Source: Desulforhopalus vacuolatus (GTDB taxonomy: Bacteria > Desulfobacterota > Desulfobulbia > Desulfobulbales > Desulfocapsaceae). From it: DNA of 64,000 nucleotides. The position numbers and the translations under genes were made by a program. The notes under the pieces were generated by a model that had not been told where the DNA came from, made no database searches, and was given only the letters and a program-made list of their open reading frames with translations. Positions 38,971 through 48,309 of the stretch are shown here, one piece after another; position 1 is the stretch's first letter, and every line of letters begins with the position of its first letter. The DNA lies in contig NZ_JAFFPZ010000003.1 in NCBI RefSeq assembly GCF_016918505.1, forward strand, positions 124,001 to 188,000, read 5' to 3'.

Positions 38971-41232
38971 TCAGAAACCTTTGAAGGGATTCGGTCCCAT
39001 TTCAACGATCTCGTCAACAAAGCCGTTGATGATTCCTGGTATTCTGTCATAATCGGTGATTGCTACCTGTTCTGTTTTGCAGCGTCCCGATTCAAGCCCG
39101 AGAGTAGTAAGAGTCTCAGCAGTGTTTTCCATCCGCCGGTTGGCTATTTCAGAGCCCTTAACAAAGTGACACTGGTAATCGTCACCGTAGGCACAACCGA
39201 GAAGGAGCACACCATCCAGCCCAGAGGAGAGAGCATCACGAATCCACGCCATGTTGACTGATCCAAGACAACGTACAGGCACAACCCTCACCATGTGGCT
39301 GATGCCATTACGTCTCATACCTGACATATCAATTGCAGGATAGGCATCGTTTTCGCAGACAAAAGCAACAATCCGCAGACGGTCTGCATCATCCTCAGGA
39401 ACTTCAATGGCTTTGACCATGGAACCGATCATGTCAATGTTGTAATCCCTGAAGCCGATAATCCTTTCAGGACATGCTCCCATACAGATTCCGCAACGAC
39501 GACAACGAGTCGGGTTGGGCAACGGCGTACCGCGCTCATCATCGTCAAGAGCACCGAATGGACACTCTTCAGTACACCGTTTGCACTGGGTACAGCGCTG
39601 CATAAAAAATTCTGGGTATGTCTGGTCACCAGAGCGGGGATGAACAGCCACTCCGCGATCAGCAGACTCTATACATTGAATAGCCTTCAGAGCTGCCCCT
39701 GTGGCATCATCAATTGTCTCCTCCATGGTCTCCGCTTTACGCACACCACCACAGGTATAGACACCCGTTCGACGAGTTTCATAGGGGAAGCAGATAAAAT
39801 GAGAGTCGGCATAACCGTCAAAGAGGTCAAGATCGTTGAACGTCGGCCCCTGGCGATACGCCAGATTAATAGAGTTTTCATGCAGGGTCATCGGCTCCAT
39901 ACCGGCAGCAAGGACAACCATATCCACATCAATATTCAGAGTTTCTCCAAAGAGAGTATCCTCTACCGTAACGGAAGCCCCTCTGCCCTTTTCTTCGACG
40001 AGAGTAACAGCACCTTTCGTCAGAAAAACGCCGTCATTATTCTGCGCGTCTTTATAGAAAAGCTCCATGGAACCCGGAGTCCTCATATGCTGATAGAGGA
40101 TAAATGCCTGCCCATCCTCATTGTCATCAATAACATAGTGCGCCTGTTTCAGGGCAACCATGGAGAGTACAGAGTTACTGTAGGGGAAATCCTTACTGTT
40201 CTCTTTTCCACCGGGGCTTTGGACGAAAGCGACTTTTGCGGGTACTTTCCCCTCTTTGGCCAGTTTCTCAAACTCGGCATTGGTAACAACGCTCTTGATT
40301 TTACCATAACCAAGATGTTCGAATTGTGAGACATCCGCCGGTTTCCAGCCCGTTGCCAGGACGACCGCACCAATTTTAAGTGCTTCAGGATTAAGTTGAG
40401 TATAAGGACGCAAACCGTCGTTTGGATCTTTCTTCTCACCCTTGTTTATCAGGTCCTGTTCCTCGACTGTTACCTTTGCCGGTGCATCCCATTCACAGGT
40501 GGTACCGGTAGCCTTGAGGGTAACTCCAAAATTCCCGGGGGCACCTGAGATACGGGCAACCTCCGTTCCAGTCTTGACAGTGATACGGGGATCAGCCTCA
40601 ACCTCTGCGATGAGACCATTAACGGGATTAGTCTCGAGAGCCGTCCATGGAGACCGACTCGGAAAAGATTGTCTCCAGCCAAGGGCCTTGCCACCAAGTT
40701 CGTCTTCTCTTTCAATGAGGACAACATCGTATCCCGCTGCAGCTGCTTCTTTTGCAGATGTGAGACCAGCAATACCGCCACCCATAACGAGCACATTTCT
40801 CGTTAAAACCTCAAGCTGGTAGGGATCAGGCAGTTCCGTCTTCTGGGCACGGACACAGGCCATACGCATGTAGTCCGCCGCCGATTCATTCAGAAATGCA
40901 GCTGCATCGGGAGAGGGCTCTTCACCTTCCGCAGGTTTCATTTCCGACCAGATCACCTGCTCCCGCAGATTGGCACGGACAGTAATCTTATCTTCGCCGA
41001 AATTAAATTCATTCGTCATTACACGCGGAGAACACGCACCAACGACAACCGTGTTCACTCCGTCATCAATGTCTTGCTGAATAAGGGCACGACCTTCTGC
41101 ACTGCAAAGGCATTTGTGAACCTTGCACTCCATGGTCATTTCTTCGGTAACGACTCCACTCAAGGCATCAATATCAAGACTGTCTCCGATGCCACAGCCG
41201 GAACAAATATAAGCACAATATTTTTTATCCAT
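38971..41232 (-). CDS. qmoB: Quinone-interacting membrane-bound oxidoreductase subunit QmoB
   Basis: HdrA-like flavin and iron-sulfur subunit on the cytoplasmic side. The 753-residue protein has N-terminal Cys motifs (CSGCG at 10-14, CKVHKCLC at 36-43), an FAD Rossmann motif GGGIAG at 151-156, two ferredoxin motifs (CTQCKRCTEECP at 547-558 and CRRCGICMGACP at 577-588), and a C-terminal MvhD-like domain from about 610. ATG at 41232 has GGGAGGT ahead, 6 bp after qmoA. The fused MvhD domain suggests an electron-bifurcating or electron-relay role; its partner is uncertain. Confidence 0.95.
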   Translation of the reverse strand: MDKKYCAYICSGCGIGDSLDIDALSGVVTEEMTMECKVHKCLCSAEGRALIQQDIDDGVNTVVVGACSPRVMTNEFNFGEDKITVRANLREQVIWSEMKPAEGEEPSPDAAAFLNESAADYMRMACVRAQKTELPDPYQLEVLTRNVLVMGGGIAGLTSAKEAAAAGYDVVLIEREDELGGKALGWRQSFPSRSPWTALETNPVNGLIAEVEADPRITVKTGTEVARISGAPGNFGVTLKATGTTCEWDAPAKVTVEEQDLINKGEKKDPNDGLRPYTQLNPEALKIGAVVLATGWKPADVSQFEHLGYGKIKSVVTNAEFEKLAKEGKVPAKVAFVQSPGGKENSKDFPYSNSVLSMVALKQAHYVIDDNEDGQAFILYQHMRTPGSMELFYKDAQNNDGVFLTKGAVTLVEEKGRGASVTVEDTLFGETLNIDVDMVVLAAGMEPMTLHENSINLAYRQGPTFNDLDLFDGYADSHFICFPYETRRTGVYTCGGVRKAETMEETIDDATGAALKAIQCIESADRGVAVHPRSGDQTYPEFFMQRCTQCKRCTEECPFGALDDDERGTPLPNPTRCRRCGICMGACPERIIGFRDYNIDMIGSMVKAIEVPEDDADRLRIVAFVCENDAYPAIDMSGMRRNGISHMVRVVPVRCLGSVNMAWIRDALSSGLDGVLLLGCAYGDDYQCHFVKGSEIANRRMENTAETLTTLGLESGRCKTEQVAITDYDRIPGIINGFVDEIVEMGPNPFKGF

Positions 41233-41238
41233 CGTCTT

Positions 41239-42498
41239 TTACCTCCCGGATATCTGAATCGCCTTTAAGGCGGCAGCAGTTGAATTTTGAGTACATGTAA
41301 CAACGTCAGACGCCTTTTTCGCACAACCGGCAGCAATCATTCCCTTCTCATTTTCACTGATGATAAAGCCATCACTGTCGGTATGAAGAGCAACCGGAAG
41401 AGGGGCAAGTGCCTGAACTGCCTGCATGCCGGTAGCAAGAACGACCATATCCACCTTCTGCGATATCTTCTTCGCGTTCAGGGCATCTTCAGCAATTACA
41501 GTTACACCACCGTCTTCTTCGGGGATAACATCTGCGACTTTCCCTTTGATGAAGAATGAGTTTTTATCATCCATCAGCTTATCACTAAACTGCTCGTATT
41601 TTCCGGGAGTTCGCAGGTCGATGTAATAGACATAAATTTTTGCTGCAGGATATTGCTCACGGATATACGTTATCTGCTTGAAGGTTGCCATGCAGCAGAC
41701 GTAGGAGCAATATCTAAGGTTATTCTCATCCCGTGAACCGGCACATTGCACAAACGCAACCGATTCAATCTCTTTATTGTCACCCGGACGCACTATTTTT
41801 CCTTTCGTGGGCCCATTCGGAGATGCAAGACGTTCCATCATCATGTTGGTGATTATGGCATCGGACTGGTCAAACTTGAGGTTTTCTATTTTTGAAGCGT
41901 CATAGGGGTTCCAACCAGTAGCCCAGACGATGGACCCGACCCTGATTGTACGGGTCTCTGCCGGCATATCAAGATCGATCGCATCATATTTGCAGGCTGC
42001 CTGAATTGCTTCGGCACCCTCTGCGCTCAGAGCTTCCTTATCAATGACATAGCGACGGGGAAAAGCCATCTCGTGAGGGATGTAGGCAGCTTTACGCTTG
42101 TCCATGCCAAAGTTAAACTCATTGTCCACCTCGTCAGGACATGCTTCAGAGCATGCCCCACAGGCGGTACAGTTACTGTTGACATAACGCGGAGCGGTTT
42201 CCAGTACCACCTCATAATTTCCAGGTGTACCACTCACTGACTTCACGGTCGTCATCGTGTAAACGCGAACTCCCCGATTGTCTCTAATCCGACGGTAGTT
42301 TATTTCAAGACCGCAACTCGGCGGGCACAATTTTGGGAAATACTGATACATCTGAGAAACTCGCCCTCCGAGGGAGGGATTTTTCTCAACCAGAAATACA
42401 TCCTTTCCGACCTCAGCGGCTTCAAGGGTTGCGGTTAACCCGCTAATACCCCCGCCTACGACCAATACCGCACCAGAGGTACCTTGCTCGTCAGTCAT
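41239..42498 (-). CDS. qmoA: Quinone-interacting membrane-bound oxidoreductase subunit QmoA
   Basis: Soluble FAD protein related to HdrA; thought to pass electrons between QmoB/QmoC and AprBA. The 419-residue product has GGGISG at 15-20, a LGGRVSQMYQYFPKLCPPSC region near 43-62, a ferredoxin motif CTACGACSEACP at 110-121, and CSYVCC further on. ATG at 42498 follows GGAGGTTAGGT. It starts the qmo operon under its own promoter at 42594-42622. Confidence 0.95.
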   Translation of the reverse strand: MTDEQGTSGAVLVVGGGISGLTATLEAAEVGKDVFLVEKNPSLGGRVSQMYQYFPKLCPPSCGLEINYRRIRDNRGVRVYTMTTVKSVSGTPGNYEVVLETAPRYVNSNCTACGACSEACPDEVDNEFNFGMDKRKAAYIPHEMAFPRRYVIDKEALSAEGAEAIQAACKYDAIDLDMPAETRTIRVGSIVWATGWNPYDASKIENLKFDQSDAIITNMMMERLASPNGPTKGKIVRPGDNKEIESVAFVQCAGSRDENNLRYCSYVCCMATFKQITYIREQYPAAKIYVYYIDLRTPGKYEQFSDKLMDDKNSFFIKGKVADVIPEEDGGVTVIAEDALNAKKISQKVDMVVLATGMQAVQALAPLPVALHTDSDGFIISENEKGMIAAGCAKKASDVVTCTQNSTAAALKAIQISGR

Positions 42499-42593
42499 AC
42501 CTAACCTCCATAGAAAAAAATATTAACTGCTGTACTGAAATTGCATCACCTCGCGACATCAGCCAGCAGGCCTTGCCACATTACCACTTTGAA

Positions 42594-42622
42594 TTTTTAG
42601 CTTATCTGCGACAGAGTTGCAA
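42594..42622 (-). promoter_or_regulatory. Sigma70-like promoter of qmoABC
   Basis: On the minus strand TTGCAA (42622-42617) and TAAAAA (42599-42594) are 17 bases apart, about 95 bp before the qmoA ATG and downstream of the aprA terminator. It lets the qmo operon be transcribed separately from aprBA. Confidence 0.7.
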
Positions 42623-42706
42623 GCAACGCTTCAGTCCTGTTGATATTTATCAGCGGGGAATCCACATATTTAACTGCTTTCCCTGCAGCTCTCTCGCAGA
42701 AAAGCA

Positions 42707-42746
42707 AGAAAGCCTCCAGGAGTCGCACGACTCCTGGAGGCTTTCT
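42707..42746 (-). terminator. Terminator after aprA
   Basis: A 19-bp perfect stem (arms AGAAAGCCTCCAGGAGTCG and its complement, loop of two bases) 26 bp after the aprA stop, followed on the minus strand by TTGCTTTTC. Very stable hairpin; the U-tract is interrupted, so some read-through into qmo is possible. Confidence 0.85.
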
Positions 42747-42772
42747 CTTACATCAAGTCAAGACTTCCAGGA

Positions 42773-44794
42773 TTAGATCCAGGGTTCGGTCTCAACGATG
42801 TTTATACAGTCAACTTTCTCGCACTTCCATTCCTCAGTATCAGGATTGTAAGTAGAGTTGACGAAGCACTTCCAGTTTTCGTCATCAATGTTCGGGAAGT
42901 CAGACCGATAGTAGAAGCCCGGATAACGTGATTCTTTACGGAATTCGATATGACGGATATGAGTCTCAACACACCAGATACGATGATAGTTTTCCCAGCA
43001 ACGGAGCAATTCATGCAAGTCACCGGCAGCCATTTTCGCAGCATCCTCACGAAGGAGAAGGAGGAGATCAAGGCAGATGTTAAGAAGTTTTCCAGAGGTC
43101 ATATAATATGTTGCAACTCCACCACCATATTCGTCAGTGGCTTTCATCAGTCGCATCATCAGACCTGCGGGTTTGCAGTAGTTCGGGTTGACGTCTGCTG
43201 CAGTAGATGCACCAGAGAATTCGTCATAGAGTCTAACGGGAGCATACAGTTCGTCAGCCAGTTCTTGAGCGGTTTGCTTCAGTTCTGGTTTGAAATCTGC
43301 GTGGTCACGAACAAATTTGACCATCTGCTTGGCAACAATCCGACCTTCAGCATGAGATCCGGAAGAGAACTTATGACCAGAAGCACCAACACCATCACCG
43401 GCAGTGAAGAGACCGTCGACGGTAGTCATACGGTTATAGCCCCACTTGTATTGATGCGAACGACCCTTGTCTGCACCTACATCAGGAACCCAGTCTTCGT
43501 TCGGGCCAGAAGTCCAGATACCGCAGCAGCCAGAGTGAGAACCCAGCATGTAAGGTTCAGTCGGCATAATTTCAGAGCCGATTTTCTCAGGTTCAATGTT
43601 GGCACCAGCCCAGAGGCCAGCCTGACCAACAGACATATCAAGGAAATCTTCCCATGCTTCAGACTCAAGATGTTTCCAGAATTTCTTGAGGTCTTTTTCA
43701 TTCATACCGGCAGCTTTCTTTTCATCCATGAAAGCACCAAGGGCAACATCTGTAGCCATATAGATCGGGCCACGGCCTTCTTTCAACTCATTAATCATGA
43801 GGTGATTACGCAGGCAGGTCGGGGTAACAGCAGACGCGCCGTAAGGCAGATATTTATCAAGTTCTGCTTTGGCAGCATCGCCACCGGCATAGAACTCACC
43901 AAGACCGTTTTGAACTTTGGCTTTGAAAAGAAGGAACCATGCTCCAACCGGGCCGTAACCATCTTTGAAACGGGACGGGGTGAAACGGTTTTCCATCATG
44001 GTCAGAGTAGCGCCGACCTGAGCACACATGGTGTAGGTGGAACCTGCGTTCCATACCGGATACCATGCACGGCCTTTACCTTCACCAGTAGACCGGGGAC
44101 GGAAAATATTAACAGCACCACCACAGGCAACCATAGAAGCCTTGCAACGGAAGACATGTACTTTATTTTCACGGGTAGAGAAGCCAACTGCACCGGCGAT
44201 ACGATTCGGGGTGTTTTTGTCGAGGAGCATTTTAACGATGAAAACACGCTCAAAGATATTATCAGCACCAAGAGAAGTAGCAGCAGGCTCAGCAACGATA
44301 CATTTGTAGGACTCACCGTTGATCATGATCTGCCATTTACCGGTACGAACCGGGGCACCGCCTTCGCGCAGGGTCGGGGCTGGCTTGGAGCCGTCCAGGT
44401 TGCCGCCGTCTTCAGCTCTTTTCCAAACAGGAAGGCCCCATTCTTCAAACAGCATGACAGACTCATCAACGTGGCGACCAAGGTCGTAGATAAGGTCTTC
44501 ACGAACAACGCCCATCAGGTCATTACGAACCATTTTGACGTAGTCTTCGATTTTGTTTTCGCCAATATAGGTATTAATGGCGGAAAGTCCCTGAGCAACA
44601 GCACCGGAACGCTCAAGACATGCTTTGTCAACGAGGACAATTTTCATATCAGCAGGAGCCCACTTTTTGATTTCAAAAGCGCAACCGCATGCAGCCATAC
44701 CGCCACCGACAATGAGAATGTCAACATCATGCTCAACAATCTCAGGGTTTACAACGGCTTTCAATTCACCTTTCGGTTTATTAGGTAATGCCAT
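42773..44794 (-). CDS. aprA: Adenylylsulfate reductase subunit alpha
   Basis: FAD subunit that reduces APS to sulfite and AMP, the second activation step of dissimilatory sulfate reduction in the cytoplasm. The 673-residue protein has the FAD motif GGGMAACG at 30-37, the ACLERSGAVAQGLSAINTY region around 60-78 and the typical C-terminal segment rich in Trp and Asp (DTEEWKCEKVDCINIVETEPW; 20 residues shown in part). ATG at 44794 (MALPNKPKG) follows GGAGATTTGA; an in-frame TTG two codons up is less likely. It follows aprB by about 60 bp. Confidence 0.97.
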   Translation of the reverse strand: MALPNKPKGELKAVVNPEIVEHDVDILIVGGGMAACGCAFEIKKWAPADMKIVLVDKACLERSGAVAQGLSAINTYIGENKIEDYVKMVRNDLMGVVREDLIYDLGRHVDESVMLFEEWGLPVWKRAEDGGNLDGSKPAPTLREGGAPVRTGKWQIMINGESYKCIVAEPAATSLGADNIFERVFIVKMLLDKNTPNRIAGAVGFSTRENKVHVFRCKASMVACGGAVNIFRPRSTGEGKGRAWYPVWNAGSTYTMCAQVGATLTMMENRFTPSRFKDGYGPVGAWFLLFKAKVQNGLGEFYAGGDAAKAELDKYLPYGASAVTPTCLRNHLMINELKEGRGPIYMATDVALGAFMDEKKAAGMNEKDLKKFWKHLESEAWEDFLDMSVGQAGLWAGANIEPEKIGSEIMPTEPYMLGSHSGCCGIWTSGPNEDWVPDVGADKGRSHQYKWGYNRMTTVDGLFTAGDGVGASGHKFSSGSHAEGRIVAKQMVKFVRDHADFKPELKQTAQELADELYAPVRLYDEFSGASTAADVNPNYCKPAGLMMRLMKATDEYGGGVATYYMTSGKLLNICLDLLLLLREDAAKMAAGDLHELLRCWENYHRIWCVETHIRHIEFRKESRYPGFYYRSDFPNIDDENWKCFVNSTYNPDTEEWKCEKVDCINIVETEPWI

Positions 44795-44853
44795 GTTCAA
44801 ATCTCCTATAAAAATTTTTCTGCAGGTTCAGAATTCAATTGCACAAGCCTGAT

Positions 44854-45270
44854 TTATTCTGGAGAGGAAAGTTCACCCTCAAGGAACAGACTTTCACTAT
44901 CAAGGTCTGCGCCGTTCTGACCGACATAGGCATTAGCTGCGCCCTCAGCGGTGGTACGAATCGGAAACTTGAAACGCTTCTGGTTGCCATTACGGAACTT
45001 GACAGTCCACATAATAGAGTCAGAAGATCTCAGCGGATGAACCTGGCCACCCATCGGTACAAAGTCATCATAACCGCGAACAAAGATTGCGCCCTGGGGA
45101 CAAATCTTCACGCAGGAGTAGCACTCCCAGCATGCATCAGGCTCCTGGTTGTATGCTTTCATCTCTTCAACATTGAGCACCATCAAGTCGTTGGGACAAA
45201 CATACATGCACGCAGTCTTGTCGCCACCTTTGCAGCCGTCACACTTGGAAGGATCTACATAACTTGGCAT
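44854..45270 (-). CDS. aprB: Adenylylsulfate reductase subunit beta
   Basis: Iron-sulfur subunit that carries electrons to the FAD of AprA. The 138-residue protein has two ferredoxin motifs, Cys10-13-21-25 (CDGCKGGDKTACMYVCP) and Cys47-50-53-57 (CWECYSCVKICP), then a C-terminal tail that wraps around AprA in known structures. ATG at 45270 has GAGGAGGTA ahead. First gene of the operon, with a leader of about 180 nt. Confidence 0.97.
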   Translation of the reverse strand: MPSYVDPSKCDGCKGGDKTACMYVCPNDLMVLNVEEMKAYNQEPDACWECYSCVKICPQGAIFVRGYDDFVPMGGQVHPLRSSDSIMWTVKFRNGNQKRFKFPIRTTAEGAANAYVGQNGADLDSESLFLEGELSSPE

Positions 45271-45433
45271 TTAAAATACCTCCTCAGTTTGGGATTAACT
45301 GTTCAGACTTCGTAGAGACGAAGCCTGTGAAACCTCTACAATTCTAAAAAAACACTTTTTAGCTAAGTAATCTATCGCTTGCACTACTGAAACAGGAGAA
45401 CTCAAAAACAGCAACAGGAACTGCTTCACAAAT

Positions 45434-45447
45434 GAATGAGCCCTCAT
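45434..45447 (-). promoter_or_regulatory. Small hairpin at the start of the apr leader
   Basis: On the minus strand AATGAG-GG-CTCATT is a perfect palindrome about 5 to 18 bases after the predicted transcription start. It could be a 5' stem that protects the abundant apr mRNA, or an operator. Confidence 0.45.
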
Positions 45448-45458
45448 TTATTTAGCTT

Positions 45459-45487
45459 TTTATATTCAGTTGCCTGCGGATTGTCAA
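45459..45487 (-). promoter_or_regulatory. Sigma70-like promoter of aprBA
   Basis: On the minus strand a consensus TTGACA (45487-45482) and TATAAA (45464-45459) are 17 bases apart. This is the closest match to the sigma70 consensus in the window, fitting the high expression known for apr genes. Confidence 0.85.
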
Positions 45488-45532
45488 GCGAATTTACTTT
45501 ACCATGAAAATCATTTTCAGCCTCTGACTAAA

Positions 45533-48034
45533 TTAAAATTTATCATACGCAGGCGTGACAATAACCTCACGGGGCTTTGCGCCATCTGCAGGACCAACGA
45601 TACCATCCCGTTCCATCATCTCAATCATCCGTGCAGCCCGATTGTATCCAACTCGAAGTCGACGCTGTACCGATGAAATCGATGCCTGGCGCTGTTCAGT
45701 GACAAAATCTACAGCCTGATCGTAATATTCATCATACTCTTTATCAGCACCCTCTCCCACCGATGATTCATCATGCTCAATAGCCTGCATCATTGATTCG
45801 TCGTAAGACGAGCTGCCCTGTTTCTTCCAAAATTCCACGATATTTGCACTTTCTTCTTCGCTGATAAAAGCACCATGTACACGCCGCAGAGCTCCACCGT
45901 TTGGCAGGAAAAGCATATCTCCGTTTCCGAGCAGGAGTTCAGCGCCGCCGGAATCAAGAATAGTGCGAGAATCAATTTTAGTCGAAACCGTAAAAGAGAT
46001 ACGACTTGGGAAATTTGCCTTTATGAGACCGGTCAGGACGTCAACAGAAGGCCGCTGAGTGGCAATGATAACGTGCATTCCCGCTGCCCGTGCCATTTGA
46101 GCGAGACGGGCAATGGCCGTCTCCACATCCTTTGACGAGGCTGCCATCATTAGATCGGCCAGCTCGTCAACAATGATCACAATATAGGGAAGTTTCTCCT
46201 TGCTGTGGGCATTATAGGAGTCAAAATTCTTTACTTTTGCCTCCTGCAGGAGTTTGTAGCGGCGCTCCATCTCCCGCACTGCCCAGTTCAGAGCCCGGGC
46301 GGCAAGTTTTGGATCAATGACAACCGGGTGAAGGAGATGGGGAATGCCCTCATACCCCGAAAGTTCCACCATCTTCGGATCAATCATGATAAAGCGAACC
46401 TCTTCCGGCGTAGCATTGTAAAGCAACGATGCAATCGTGGTATTTATGCCTACCGACTTCCCGGATCCGGTAGCACCGGCAATCAGCAGGTGAGGCATTT
46501 TCGCAAGGTTGGCGACTACCAGATCGCCGAAAACATCAAGGCCAAGGACAATGTTGAGTTTCTTTTTTTCAGTTTTCTTTCGATAAGATTCAGAGGCCAG
46601 CAAACTGCGGATTCTGACCATCTGCCGATGCCTGTTGGGAATTTCGAGACCAAGAGCAGCTTTCCCCGGAACCGAACCTGCCACCCGTACTGATGGCGTC
46701 TTGAGGCCCAGGGCAAGGTCTGCCGCCAGCCCGGCGATTTTGTTGATTTTCACCCCCGGTGCAGGAGCATATTCATAGGTCGTTACCACCGGCCCCGGCC
46801 GAATTCCCTCTACCCGGCCTTTCACGTTGAAATTCAGCAGCTTCTGCACCAGTAACTGCGAAGTTTGCTGGTAAACATCCTCACCAATCTGGTCAGCAGA
46901 CACTTCAGCTTTTGTCAGGAGAGAGAGCGGCGGCAATTCCCACTCACCCCGGGCAACAGGTTGAGCTGCAAACTTGTCATCCTCTGTCGCGGTTAAAACA
47001 GCTTTTTTATTCTCCCGGAGAACAGAAATGTCACCTGCCACTTTTTCAGTCTGAGGGCTCACCTCAATCTGAGACTTCACCTCAGTCCGAGGCTTCACCT
47101 TCGAGCTCTGGTCGATTTTTATTGGATCAACCAGGGAGACCGGAGAGACAACAGAAACCTCTCCCGCAGGCAGAACAATTTTCACAACGGGTGCAACCTC
47201 AGCCGGTCTCTCGTTTGTCTCTTTGTCTCTGGGAATGCTGCCGAGACGGCGTTTCGGTGCCCCCCCTCCCTCCAGCGCCAACATGCCAACCTGTTCCTCT
47301 GCAGCCTTAACTCCTCCGAAATGATGCGCCGCCCGCAGTTCTTCCACCTTGCTGATTGACTTTTTCAGCCCGACTCCAATCTCATGGGTTGTTTTATTGG
47401 CAAGGACTCCAATCCCATGCGTTGTTTTATTGGCAAGGACTCCAATTCCACGGGTTGTTTTATTGGCAAGGACATAAGGAGAAAAACGGATTGCCACCAT
47501 CAGTGAAACAATAAAAATCAACAAAAAGATAAGCAGTGCCCCACCGTAACCAACCACCTGGTTGAGCAAGACAAAAAGAGTCTTTCCGACAAAACCTCCG
47601 GCTGTCGGGTCCGTGAGAGCATTGGCAGCTTTCTGATCCCAGGAAAAGGCTGAAAGGATGCCGCAGAAGGAGAGAACAGCACCGGACAACCCGGCAAAGA
47701 CATGAGGCAAACGGTTGCAGGAAAGACGGGAAAGAAAAAACAGGACAGAGGAGATGAGGATAAGAGTCGGAAGAAAACAGGAACCCCAGCCGATAAAATT
47801 AAAAAGGCTGGCGGCCACATTTGCCCCAACTCTGCCACTCCAGTTGGCATCCGGAGAATAGACATATGAAAACAGACTGAGATAGATAAAACAGGAGAGA
47901 AATATCCCCGTCATCGCCACAACCTCCTGCCTGAATGTCGGGCGACCGTTGCCTCTGTTGACCTTCGAGGCTTTTTTCACAGGTTTACGCAGTCTTTTTC
48001 GATTTCGGGTACTTGCTTGAGCTTTTCGTGTCAT
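45533..48034 (-). CDS. ftsK: DNA translocase FtsK/SpoIIIE
   Basis: Septal DNA pump that clears chromosome termini during division. The 833-residue protein has four N-terminal membrane helices (about residues 40-185), a short linker, the RecA-like motor with Walker A GATGSGKSVGINT and Walker B IVIIVDELADLMM, and the C-terminal winged-helix gamma domain (ISSVQRRLRVGYNRAARMIE) that reads KOPS-type sites. Residues 188-220 are three 11-residue repeats directly after the last helix. ATG at 48034 has only a weak binding site. No partner genes adjoin it. Confidence 0.95.
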   Translation of the reverse strand: MTRKAQASTRNRKRLRKPVKKASKVNRGNGRPTFRQEVVAMTGIFLSCFIYLSLFSYVYSPDANWSGRVGANVAASLFNFIGWGSCFLPTLILISSVLFFLSRLSCNRLPHVFAGLSGAVLSFCGILSAFSWDQKAANALTDPTAGGFVGKTLFVLLNQVVGYGGALLIFLLIFIVSLMVAIRFSPYVLANKTTRGIGVLANKTTHGIGVLANKTTHEIGVGLKKSISKVEELRAAHHFGGVKAAEEQVGMLALEGGGAPKRRLGSIPRDKETNERPAEVAPVVKIVLPAGEVSVVSPVSLVDPIKIDQSSKVKPRTEVKSQIEVSPQTEKVAGDISVLRENKKAVLTATEDDKFAAQPVARGEWELPPLSLLTKAEVSADQIGEDVYQQTSQLLVQKLLNFNVKGRVEGIRPGPVVTTYEYAPAPGVKINKIAGLAADLALGLKTPSVRVAGSVPGKAALGLEIPNRHRQMVRIRSLLASESYRKKTEKKKLNIVLGLDVFGDLVVANLAKMPHLLIAGATGSGKSVGINTTIASLLYNATPEEVRFIMIDPKMVELSGYEGIPHLLHPVVIDPKLAARALNWAVREMERRYKLLQEAKVKNFDSYNAHSKEKLPYIVIIVDELADLMMAASSKDVETAIARLAQMARAAGMHVIIATQRPSVDVLTGLIKANFPSRISFTVSTKIDSRTILDSGGAELLLGNGDMLFLPNGGALRRVHGAFISEEESANIVEFWKKQGSSSYDESMMQAIEHDESSVGEGADKEYDEYYDQAVDFVTEQRQASISSVQRRLRVGYNRAARMIEMMERDGIVGPADGAKPREVIVTPAYDKF
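47375..47473 (-). repeat. Three 33-bp tandem repeats within ftsK
   Basis: The DNA encodes VLANKTTRGIG, VLANKTTHGIG and VLANKTTHEIG in tandem (residues 188-220). Units are nearly identical at DNA level, so the array probably arose by slippage and could vary in copy number. Confidence 0.9.
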
Positions 48035-48132
48035 TGCTTTATTTTTCTCTCATTTTTTTCAACAGAACAACAGGCCGCATCCTCCTCCCAAAAGAAGGCC
48101 CTTCAACTTTCCGAAAAGCAAAATTAACTTCT

Positions 48133-48309
48133 GGGAACATCGAATAACCAGTCTTTCGCCTCTCTTCTTCGTTACAGTCAAAAATTTATCCTCGGAAGTA
48201 AGCGTCAGACTCCAGGTAAGCGTCAGACTCCGTGGTCAAAATTATACCTTCGGTAAATTTTCTTCTGTACCTTGAATGTGAACGAAATACAAAGTTCTTC
48301 AAAGTGCCC
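48133..48309 (+). repeat. Dispersed TIR element, copy B (177 bp)
   Basis: Starts GGGAACATCGAATAACC and ends with the inverted GTTCTTCAAAGTGCCC. The interior matches the copy at 53225-53383 except for an 18-bp tandem duplication (GTAAGCGTCAGACTCCAG and its repeat), which exactly explains the 18-bp length difference. Its right end overlaps the last codons and stop of nusB. Confidence 0.85.

Noticed and set aside
42950-44788. Open reading frame of 612 codons on the plus strand
   Set aside because: It lies wholly opposite aprA, has no ribosome binding site and no recognisable domain; the frame is a by-product of aprA codon use.
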